Of a stretch of 64,000 nt of DNA, positions 51,240 to 58,162 are shown piece after piece. Location: positions 186,001-250,000 of the forward strand of contig JAMQGV010000024.1 in the NCBI GenBank assembly GCA_025994075.1, in the 5' to 3' direction. Position 1 is the first letter of the stretch, and every line of letters starts with the position of its first letter. The stretch is from Vicinamibacteria bacterium (GTDB lineage: Bacteria > Acidobacteriota > Vicinamibacteria > Fen-336). Position numbers and translations under genes: made by a program. The notes under the pieces are model-generated. The model was not told the origin of the DNA. It searched no databases and saw only the letters and a list, made by a program, of their open reading frames with translations.

Positions 51240-54150
51240 GCGCCTCCTCCTCGCGCTCGGGCTCGCGGCTCTGGCCGCGGGCCCGGCGCGTGCTGCCGAC
51301 CCACGGCCGCACGAACGCGGCCTGCCCGGCATGCGGGTCTTCACGTCGCGCGAGACCGGCGCCGGACCGCAGAGCTTCGCCTTCGCACAGGACGCGCGAG
51401 GACGGCTGGTCGTCGCCAACCTGTGGGGCGTGCTGCTCTACGACGGCGCCGCCTGGACCCGGGCGGCGACGCCCGCTGCGATCTACCGCGTCGCGGCGCA
51501 CGCGGACGGCCGCATCGCGGCCGGCGGCGTCGACGAGTTCGGCCTCGTCGAGGCCGATGCGGCGGGCGCGCCGCGCCTGCGCTCGCTGCGCCCGCCGCTG
51601 CCGGCCCTGCGCGACCTCGGCGACGTCGTCGACCTCCACCCGCTGGGCGACGGCTTCGCCTTCCTGACCGACCGCGCGCTGCTGCGCGACGGGCCGGACG
51701 GCCTCGAGCTGGTCGAACGGCTGGCGCCCGCGACGGGCAAGCGCGCCTTCCTGGTCCAGGGCTCGCTCTACCTCTGGACTTCCGATGTCGGCCTGCGACG
51801 GCTGGAGGGCACGTCGCTGCCCGCGGTGCCGGGCGGCGAGGCGTTCCGCGGCCGCCGCCTGGATGCGCTGCTGCCGGCCACCGGCGGCTTCCTCGCCGCC
51901 GTGCGCGACGCGGGCCTCTACTGGTTCGCCGAAGGCCAGGCCCCGCGCGAGGCTCCCGCCGCTGCCTCGCGCTTCGTGCGGGACCACGCCGTGACCTCCG
52001 CGACCCGTCTCTCCGACGGTCGCTTCGCCCTCGGCACGGCCACGGCCGGCCTGCTGCTGCTGGCCCCCGACGGCACCCCGGAGCAGCACCTCGAGGCCGA
52101 CTCGGGTCTCGGCGGGACCACGATCGAGGGCCTGTTCGAGGACCGCGAGGGCGGGCTGTGGGTGGCCCAGGACGCGGGCCTGGTGCGGCTCGAGGTCGGC
52201 TCGGCGTTGAGCGTGCTCGACCGTCGCTTCGGCCTGCGCGGCTCCACGGTCACCCTCCATCGCCACCGCGGGCAGCTCCACGTCGGCACCTCGGCCGGGG
52301 CCTTCGTGCTGCGCCGCACACCCGACGCCCGGCCCCGCTTCGAGCCGGTCCCGGGCGTCGACGCCGCCACCTGGAGCTTCGCCAGCGTCGGCCCGGACGA
52401 GTTGCTGATCGGCACCAGCGCCGGCGTTCGCGTGCAGCGCGGGGAGGGGCCCGCGGCCCGGGTGCCGCGGACGGCGGAGCTTCGGGCCTACTCCCTCGGG
52501 CTCTCCGCCCACCGCGACCAGGCCTGGCTCGGCACCCGCGACGGACTCGCCCGGCTCGTCCGCGGCACCGACGGCTGGCGCCTCGCGGAGACCGTGGCCG
52601 GGGTGCCGCGCTACGTCCGCGGCATCTTCGAGCGGCCCGGGGCGCTGTGGCTCGCGACCACGTTCGACGGACTCGCCCGACTCCCGTTGTCGGCGCAGGG
52701 CCGGGTCAGCGGGCCGCCCGCTCGCATCGGACAGGGCGAGATCGAGCTCTCGGCGAGCGGTGGGCGGCTGCTGAGCGCGATCTACAACGGCCCCGTGCGC
52801 TGGGTCGACGAGAGGAACCTGCGCTTTGCCAGCGACGCCCTGCTGGCCGCCCTGCCCGCCGGCGACCATCTCCGGGCCGCGCTGGGGCCGGGCGGCGAGG
52901 TCTGGGTCAACAGCACGCCGCCGCGGGTCGCGATCCCGGGCCCGCCCGGCCGGCCGCCGCTCGTGAGGACACTCCACGACGTCGACGCCGAAGACCTGCA
53001 GGCGCTGCTGGTCGAGCCCGACGGCGTCGCCTGGTTCGGGGGCGGGCCGGCGCTCCACCGCCAGGTCGGGACTCCGCCCGCCGCGTCGCGGCCGCTTCCG
53101 GCGCCGTCGCTCACCCGGGTGGCCGTCGACGGGTCCACGCACGCCGTGACGTCGGGCCGACTGCTCGCCGCCCCTCTCCACCCCGACTTCCGCAGCCTCG
53201 GCCTCGGTGTCGCCCCCGGCTCGCTGCGCGCCGGCCTCGTGGTCGAGCACCGGCTCGACCCGCGCGACGACGAGTGGGCGGCGCTGTCGGGGGCCTCGCT
53301 CGAGTACCGCGAGCTGCGGCCGGGCCGCTACACGCTGCGCCTGCGCAGCCGCGGCGGCGGCGAGGCCAGCACCGAGGCGGCGTGGAGCTTCGAGGTGCTG
53401 CCGCCGTGGCACCGGCGGCCGCTCGCGCTCGCCGGTCTTCTGGCACTCGTCGCCGCGGCCGTCGGCGCCTGGGTGCGCTACCGCGGCCGCGCTCTCGCCC
53501 TTCGCTCGCGCGAGCTCGCGGTGCAGGTGGCCGAGCGCACCGAGGAGTTGCGGCGCGCGGTCGACGAGCTGCGGGTCGCGGAGCGCGACGCGCAGACCCA
53601 GAACCGGCTGCTGGAGGCCGCCAACGCGCGGCTCGAGGCGCTCTCGCTGCGCGACGCGCTGACCGGCATCGCCAACCGCCGCTGCTTCGACGAGGTGCTG
53701 CACGCCGAGTGGAACCGCGCGCGCCGCTCCGACGAGCCGGTCGCGCTGCTGCTGCTCGACCTCGACCACTTCAAGGCGCTCAACGACCGCCGCGGGCACC
53801 CGGAAGGCGACGCGGCGCTGCAGGCGGTGGCGCGCTGGCTGGAGCGCGCCGTGCAGCGCAGCGGCGACCTGGTCGCCCGCTACGGGGGCGAGGAGTTCGC
53901 GGTGGTGCTGCCGGGGCTCGACGAGGCGGATGCCGCGCGGGTGGCCGAGCGCTTGCGACAGGGGGTGGCCGACCTGGCGCTCGCCCACCCCGGCTCGCCG
54001 TTCGGCCGCGTCACCGTCAGCGTGGGAGTGGCGGCGGACGTCCCGCTGCCCGGGCTCGACCCGCAGACGCTGCTGCGGGCCGCCGACCGCGCCCTCTATC
54101 GTGCGAAGGCCGCGGGCCGCAACCGGGTGGCGCGGCCCGCGGCGGGGTGA
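51229..54150 (+). CDS. Two-component-propeller receptor with C-terminal GGDEF domain, probable CTG start
   Basis: About 973 residues. The first plausible start for the signal peptide RSRRLLLALGLAALAAGPARA is CTG 51229, overlapping the PIG-L stop by 11 bases; the only in-frame ATG upstream (51133) would add 32 atypical residues, and the next ATG (51331) removes the signal. A periplasmic Reg_prop propeller (EDREGGLWVAQDAGLVRLE) and Y_Y_Y domain precede a membrane helix near residues 730-750. A coiled coil (ERTEELRRAVDELRVAERDAQ) and a GGDEF domain with GGEEF near 886 and an RxxD I-site follow. It should make c-di-GMP in response to an external ligand. Confidence 0.85.
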   Translation: MRSRRLLLALGLAALAAGPARAADPRPHERGLPGMRVFTSRETGAGPQSFAFAQDARGRLVVANLWGVLLYDGAAWTRAATPAAIYRVAAHADGRIAAGGVDEFGLVEADAAGAPRLRSLRPPLPALRDLGDVVDLHPLGDGFAFLTDRALLRDGPDGLELVERLAPATGKRAFLVQGSLYLWTSDVGLRRLEGTSLPAVPGGEAFRGRRLDALLPATGGFLAAVRDAGLYWFAEGQAPREAPAAASRFVRDHAVTSATRLSDGRFALGTATAGLLLLAPDGTPEQHLEADSGLGGTTIEGLFEDREGGLWVAQDAGLVRLEVGSALSVLDRRFGLRGSTVTLHRHRGQLHVGTSAGAFVLRRTPDARPRFEPVPGVDAATWSFASVGPDELLIGTSAGVRVQRGEGPAARVPRTAELRAYSLGLSAHRDQAWLGTRDGLARLVRGTDGWRLAETVAGVPRYVRGIFERPGALWLATTFDGLARLPLSAQGRVSGPPARIGQGEIELSASGGRLLSAIYNGPVRWVDERNLRFASDALLAALPAGDHLRAALGPGGEVWVNSTPPRVAIPGPPGRPPLVRTLHDVDAEDLQALLVEPDGVAWFGGGPALHRQVGTPPAASRPLPAPSLTRVAVDGSTHAVTSGRLLAAPLHPDFRSLGLGVAPGSLRAGLVVEHRLDPRDDEWAALSGASLEYRELRPGRYTLRLRSRGGGEASTEAAWSFEVLPPWHRRPLALAGLLALVAAAVGAWVRYRGRALALRSRELAVQVAERTEELRRAVDELRVAERDAQTQNRLLEAANARLEALSLRDALTGIANRRCFDEVLHAEWNRARRSDEPVALLLLDLDHFKALNDRRGHPEGDAALQAVARWLERAVQRSGDLVARYGGEEFAVVLPGLDEADAARVAERLRQGVADLALAHPGSPFGRVTVSVGVAADVPLPGLDPQTLLRAADRALYRAKAAGRNRVARPAAG

Positions 54151-54151
54151 A

Positions 54152-54631
54152 CTACAGGCCGCAGGTGTGCTCGGCGCTCGAGACCTTGAACTCGCCGGGC
54201 TGCTCGACGTTCAGCGTCTTGACGACGCCGTCCTCGACGACCATCGAGAAGCGCTTGCAGCGCAGGCCCATGCCGAACTTGCCGAAGTCGACGTCCATGC
54301 CCAGCGCCTTCGCGTAGTCGGCGTTGCCGTCGGCCAGCATCAGCACCTTGCCCTCGGCGCCGGCGCCCTTGCCCCAGGCGTCCATCACGAACACGTCGTT
54401 GACCGCGAGGCAGGCGATGGTGTCGACGCCCGTGGCCTTGATCTTGTCGTGCTGCGCGACGTAGCCCGGCAGGTGCTGGCGCGAGCAGGTGGGCGTGAAG
54501 GCGCCGGGGACGGCGAACAGGACGACCTTCTTGCCGGCGAACAGCTCGGCCGTGGTGACCGGGGCCGGGCCCTTGTCCGTCATCTGCGTGAGCGTGCCCT
54601 CGGGCACGCGCTCTCCGACCTGGATCGCCAC
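54152..54631 (-). CDS. Prx5-type peroxiredoxin
   Basis: A 159-residue thiol peroxidase from GTG 54631. The active-site segment VPGAFTPTCS carries peroxidatic Cys49, and the domain shares the Prx5/AhpC-TSA layout (GKKVVLFAVPG, DTIACLAVNDVFVMDAWG). A Cys three residues from the end (EHTCGL) could be the resolving residue. It reduces hydrogen peroxide or organic peroxides in the cytoplasm. The gene lies two bases after the SOD stop, so both stress enzymes are probably co-transcribed. Confidence 0.92.
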   Translation of the reverse strand: MAIQVGERVPEGTLTQMTDKGPAPVTTAELFAGKKVVLFAVPGAFTPTCSRQHLPGYVAQHDKIKATGVDTIACLAVNDVFVMDAWGKGAGAEGKVLMLADGNADYAKALGMDVDFGKFGMGLRCKRFSMVVEDGVVKTLNVEQPGEFKVSSAEHTCGL

Positions 54632-54633
54632 GC

Positions 54634-55356
54634 CTACACCCCCGCCTTGGCGAAGTTCTCGGACGCGAACTCCCAGTTGAGCACCTTGTCGAGGATGGTG
54701 GCGACGTAGTCCGGCCGCCGGTTCTGGTAGTCGAGGTAGTAGGCGTGCTCCCAGACGTCGACGGTCAGCAGCGCGTGCTGGCCGGTGGCGAGTGGCGTCT
54801 CGGCGTTGGCGGTCTGCATCAGCTTGAGCTTGCCGCCGTCGACGACCAGCCACGCCCAGCCGGAGCCGAACTGGGTGACCGCGGCGTTCGCGAAGTCGTC
54901 GCGCAGCTTCTGGAACGAGCCGAAGTCGGCCTCGATCTTCGCCTTGAGCTGGGCCGAGGGGCTCGTGCTCTTCGGCGACAGGCTGTGCCAGTAGAACGTG
55001 TGGTTCCAGACCTGCGCGGCGTTGTTGAACAGGCCCTTCTTCTCGGGCTTGCACCAGGCGGCCTTGACGATGTCCTCGAGCTTCGCCTCGGCCAGGTCGG
55101 TACCGGCGATCAGCTTGTTGGTGTTGTCGACGTAGGCCTTGTGGTGCTTCCCGTAGTGGAAGCCGATCGTGTTGCTCGAGATGTGCGGCGCCAGCGCGTT
55201 GTCGGCGTAGGGCAGGGCGGGCAATTCGATGGGCACGGTCTTTCCTTTCACGAGGGCGGGGGCCTGCTGGGCCCCGGCCGAAACAGCGGCTCCCGCGACG
55301 GCGGCGGCCTGCAGGAACGAGCGCCGCGACACCTCCCGGGGGGCGGAATCGGACAT
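54634..55356 (-). CDS. Tat-exported Fe/Mn superoxide dismutase
   Basis: A 240-residue superoxide dismutase with an unusual N-terminal twin-arginine signal (SRRSFLQAAAVAGAAVSAG). The mature enzyme has the usual ligands: His in FHYGKHHKAYV, His in NHTFYWHSL, and Asp and His in DVWEHAYYLDYQNRR. The usual GSGWAWLV core is intact. Fe versus Mn cannot be fixed by eye. Most iron or manganese enzymes are cytoplasmic, so export suggests defence against periplasmic superoxide. GGAAGGAAG precedes the ATG. Confidence 0.93.
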   Translation of the reverse strand: MSDSAPREVSRRSFLQAAAVAGAAVSAGAQQAPALVKGKTVPIELPALPYADNALAPHISSNTIGFHYGKHHKAYVDNTNKLIAGTDLAEAKLEDIVKAAWCKPEKKGLFNNAAQVWNHTFYWHSLSPKSTSPSAQLKAKIEADFGSFQKLRDDFANAAVTQFGSGWAWLVVDGGKLKLMQTANAETPLATGQHALLTVDVWEHAYYLDYQNRRPDYVATILDKVLNWEFASENFAKAGV

Positions 55357-55452
55357 GGGGTCACTTCCTTCCGGAACGGGGGGCGGACGTCAGGATCGCG
55401 ACCCTCAGCATAGCGCATGGGGAGCCGCAGAGGCCTCCGGGGCCGGGTGTTC

Positions 55453-55482
55453 TTGCCCGTCAAAAAGGCTCCGTGGTAGGCT
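55453..55482 (+). promoter_or_regulatory. Candidate promoter of the F0 operon
   Basis: TTGCCC (55453-55458) and TAGGCT (55477-55482) are separated by 18 bases in the divergent gap between the SOD gene and the ATP-synthase genes. Transcription would start near 55489, about 30 bases before the GTG at 55521. The match is moderate. Confidence 0.35.
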
Positions 55483-55520
55483 TCGCCGCTGTTCGTGGCG
55501 CCCTCAGGGCGGAGTTTCGC

Positions 55521-55763
55521 GTGTCTCCAGGGTCGGACAAGGGGGACGGTGGGGACTGGGTCCGCGTCGTGCGGGAAGCGGCGCCCTACCTGGGCCTCGG
55601 GACCAGCCTGGCCGGCGCGGCGCTGCTGCCGATCGGGGTCGGCTGGTGGCTCGACCGGGAGTTCGGGACGGCTCCGGGGCTGACGCTCTGCGGGGCGCTG
55701 CTCGGCCTGGTGGCCGCGGGCGTGCAGTTCGTGAAGGAAGTCGGGAGAAAGAACAAGCCGTGA
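55521..55763 (+). CDS. AtpZ-like small membrane protein of the ATP synthase operon
   Basis: An 80-residue protein with two membrane helices. GTG 55521 is preferred because GGGCGGAG lies eight bases upstream; an earlier GTG at 55473 lacks a site. The helices AAPYLGLGTSLAGAALLPIGVGWWLD and TLCGALLGLVAAGVQFVKEV, joined by a short Asp/Arg loop, match AtpZ (F0F1-associated magnesium/calcium transporter family). It overlaps the next gene as GTGA. Confidence 0.75.
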   Translation: MSPGSDKGDGGDWVRVVREAAPYLGLGTSLAGAALLPIGVGWWLDREFGTAPGLTLCGALLGLVAAGVQFVKEVGRKNKP

Positions 55764-56140
55764 CACTGGCTCGCTACACGCTGATCGTGCTCGCCACCGC
55801 AGGCGCCACCCAGGCCCTGGCCTCGTCGCTGCTCGAGGCCGGCGCGTGGCAGGCGTCGGCCGTCGGCGCCGCGCTGGCCGCCGCCAACGGGATCGCCGCC
55901 TACGGCCTGGCGCTGTGGGCCGAGGGCCGCTCGACGAACGCGTTCTTCGGCGCCGTGCTGGGCGGCATGGCGGCGCGGATGACCGCGCTGCTCGTCGCCT
56001 TCGTGGCCGCGGTCCGGCTGCTGGGCCTCGACAGCACGCCCCTGGCCGTGTCGCTGCTCGGCCACTTCGCGGCCTTCCTGATGCTGGAGCTGGCGCTGCT
56101 CCACCGCCGGACCGGCGCGCGCCCCGCGGAGGCCCGATGA
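55760..56140 (+). CDS. ATP synthase subunit I-like protein
   Basis: A 126-residue membrane protein with four helices, from GTG 55760. Small, hydrophobic and placed between the AtpZ-like gene and atpB, it fits AtpI, which helps assemble the c-ring. The sequence itself (NGIAAYGLALWAEGR, FLMLELALLHRR) is only weakly conserved, so context carries most of the call. Its stop overlaps the atpB start as ATGA. Confidence 0.65.
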   Translation: MTLARYTLIVLATAGATQALASSLLEAGAWQASAVGAALAAANGIAAYGLALWAEGRSTNAFFGAVLGGMAARMTALLVAFVAAVRLLGLDSTPLAVSLLGHFAAFLMLELALLHRRTGARPAEAR

Positions 56141-56919
56141 ACCTGCCGGCGCTCCTGCTCGCGGCCAGCGAAGACCCGGCCGAAATCCTGATGCACCACG
56201 TGCTGGACGTGCCGGGCTTCCTGGGCCCGCTGTCCAAGCACCTCGTGTTCTTCGCGCTGGTGGCGACGCTCGTGATCTTGATCGTGCGGCTCGCGCTGCG
56301 CGGCTACAAGGACGGCCTGCCGCGGACGCCGCTCGCCAACGCGGTCGAGGCGATCCTGGTCTTCATCCGCGACGAGATCGCGGAGAAGAACATCGGCCAC
56401 GACGGCCACAAGTTCGTGCCGCTGCTGGCCAGCTTCTTCTTCTTCATCCTGACCGCGGCGCTCTTCGGGCTGATCCCCTTCAGCGCCACCTCGACCGGCA
56501 ACCTGTCGGTGACCCTGGCGCTGGCCTTCGTCTCGTTCCTGGCGCAGCAGTGGGCCGGCATCTCCAAGTTCGGGGTGGTCCACCACTTCACCGGCCTGGT
56601 GCCGCCGGGGCTGCCGGCCTGGCTGCTGCCGATCATGATCCCGGTCGAGATCATCGGCGTGTTCTCCAAGCCGTTCGCGCTGATGGTGCGCCTGTTCGCC
56701 AACATGATCGCCGGCCACATGGTGATCACCGCGCTGCTGATGCTGATCCCGCTGATGGCCCAGATGAGCACCTTCCTGGGCCTGGCGATCGCCCCCGTGT
56801 CGATCGGGCTGGCGCTGTTCATCATGCTGCTCGAGGTGCTGGTGGCGTTCATCCAGGCCTACATCTTCACCCTGCTCAGCGCCATCTTCATCGGCATGTA
56901 CGCCCACCCGGCGCACTGA
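56137..56919 (+). CDS. atpB: F0 ATP synthase subunit a
   Basis: A 260-residue integral membrane subunit. The essential Arg of the proton path is Arg185 in ALMVRLFANMIAGHM. Other landmarks are FVPLLASFFFFIL, FGLIPFSATSTGN and the last helices ending FIQAYIFTLLSAIFIGMY. With the c-ring it forms the proton channel. Length and order are standard. Confidence 0.96.
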   Translation: MNLPALLLAASEDPAEILMHHVLDVPGFLGPLSKHLVFFALVATLVILIVRLALRGYKDGLPRTPLANAVEAILVFIRDEIAEKNIGHDGHKFVPLLASFFFFILTAALFGLIPFSATSTGNLSVTLALAFVSFLAQQWAGISKFGVVHHFTGLVPPGLPAWLLPIMIPVEIIGVFSKPFALMVRLFANMIAGHMVITALLMLIPLMAQMSTFLGLAIAPVSIGLALFIMLLEVLVAFIQAYIFTLLSAIFIGMYAHPAH

Positions 56920-56948
56920 GCCGACCGTCGCTCTTCGAACCGTACCTT

Positions 56949-56955
56949 TAGGAGG
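56949..56955 (+). promoter_or_regulatory. Strong ribosome-binding site of atpE
   Basis: TAGGAGG ends ten bases before the atpE ATG. It is the closest match to the anti-Shine-Dalgarno in the window and fits the need for many c-subunit copies per complex. Confidence 0.7.
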
Positions 56956-56965
56956 AATCAGGACC

Positions 56966-57193
56966 ATGGACCCCAAGGCCCTTGCGTACTTCGCGGCCGG
57001 CATCGGCGCCGGCCTCACCATCATCGGCGGCGCCGGCGGCATCGGCCGGCTCGCGGCCTCGGCGATGGACGGCATCTCGCGCCAGCCGGGCTCGGCCGGC
57101 GACATCCGCGGCGCCATGATCGTGGCCGCGGGCCTCATCGAGGGCGCCACCTTCTTCGCGCTGATCGTCACCATCCTGCTCGCGCTGAAGTAA
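56966..57193 (+). CDS. atpE: F0 ATP synthase subunit c
   Basis: A 75-residue two-helix subunit. The glycine-rich first helix (AAGIGAGLTIIGGAGGIG), the RQP loop (39-41) and the ion-carrying Glu59 in GLIEGATFFALI are typical. The Gln and Ser ligands of sodium-binding rings are absent, so proton coupling is expected. A strong ribosome site precedes it. Confidence 0.96.
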   Translation: MDPKALAYFAAGIGAGLTIIGGAGGIGRLAASAMDGISRQPGSAGDIRGAMIVAAGLIEGATFFALIVTILLALK

Positions 57194-57203
57194 GCAGGCC
57201 GGC

Positions 57204-57746
57204 ATGACGTCTACGCCCCTCCTCGGCAGCCTGCTGGCTGCCGGGGGGCTGACCGACATCAACTGGGTGCTCTCGGTCGCCATCGTCGTCGTCTTCGCGC
57301 TGTTCGCCCTGGTGTTGACCCGCTTCGGCTGGGGGCCGCTGCTGCACGCCCTCGAGGAGCGCGAACGGGGCCTGCGCGAGGCGGTCGAGGGCGCTCACAA
57401 GGCCAGTGCGGACGCGCAGCAGCTCCTGGACAAGCACAAGGAGATGCTGCGTGACGCCGGCCGCGAGCGCGAGGAGATCATCAAGTCGGCGATCGCGGAG
57501 GCCGACGCGCTGAAGGCGGACCTGTCCGCCCGCGCCCGCTCCGAGGCCGACGAGATGATCCGCCGCGCGAAGGAGCAGGTGGAGCGCGAGAAGAGCCGCG
57601 CCATCCTCGAGCTGCGCGCCCAGGTCGCCGACCTGGCGATGGAGGCCGCCTCGAAGATCGTGGTGTCGTCGCTGACGCCCGAGGCCCAGAAGAAGCTGGT
57701 CGACGACTACGTGAAGTCGTTGCCGGAGGCCGTGCGCCACTCCTGA
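57204..57746 (+). CDS. atpF: F0 ATP synthase subunit b
   Basis: A 180-residue peripheral-stalk subunit. One membrane helix lies near residues 19-40 (LSVAIVVVFALFALVLTRFGW), followed by a long charged coiled coil (EERERGLREAVEGAHKASAD, REEIIKSAIAEADALK). No delta, alpha, gamma, beta or epsilon subunit gene follows; the F1 genes must be elsewhere. About 90 bases without a gene separate it from the SCP2 gene. Confidence 0.93.
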   Translation: MTSTPLLGSLLAAGGLTDINWVLSVAIVVVFALFALVLTRFGWGPLLHALEERERGLREAVEGAHKASADAQQLLDKHKEMLRDAGREREEIIKSAIAEADALKADLSARARSEADEMIRRAKEQVEREKSRAILELRAQVADLAMEAASKIVVSSLTPEAQKKLVDDYVKSLPEAVRHS

Positions 57747-57839
57747 GCCGCGGCCGGTCCTGATCGTTCCCGCCACGGGAGCCCGCCTCGAGCGGCTCCC
57801 GTGGCCGTGCTTTTTCCCTCAATCCGCAGGGAGCCGCCG

Positions 57840-58151
57840 ATGTCCGAGGTCGCCGCCGTCTTCGACACGCTGACCAAGATGTACCAGCCGGGGAAGGTCA
57901 AGACCCCGCGCACGTTCTACTTCTCGCTCGACGAGGATGAGAAGTGGACGGTCAAGCTCGGCGGCGACAGGTGCGAGGTGATCGCCGGCAAGAACGGCGA
58001 CGCCGACTGCTTCTTCAAGGGCTCGGCCGAAATGTTCCTCGACGTCTGGAACGGCCGCTACACGCCGACGGCGATGGACTTCATGATGGGCAAGATCAAG
58101 AGCAACAACCCGATGCTCCTGAAGGAGTTCATCGAGGCGTTCCGGAAGTAG
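57840..58151 (+). CDS. SCP2 sterol-binding domain protein
   Basis: A 103-residue single-domain protein. ATG 57840 follows AGGGAG; an upstream GTG at 57801 is less likely. The pattern FYFSLDEDEKWTVKL, DADCFFKGSAEMFLDVWNG and GKIKSNNPMLLKEF matches the SCP2 fold, which has a hydrophobic pocket for lipids or acyl-CoA. It is followed by the DUF3857 protein gene after 11 bases. Confidence 0.88.
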   Translation: MSEVAAVFDTLTKMYQPGKVKTPRTFYFSLDEDEKWTVKLGGDRCEVIAGKNGDADCFFKGSAEMFLDVWNGRYTPTAMDFMMGKIKSNNPMLLKEFIEAFRK

Positions 58152-58162
58152 GCCCTGCCCGC

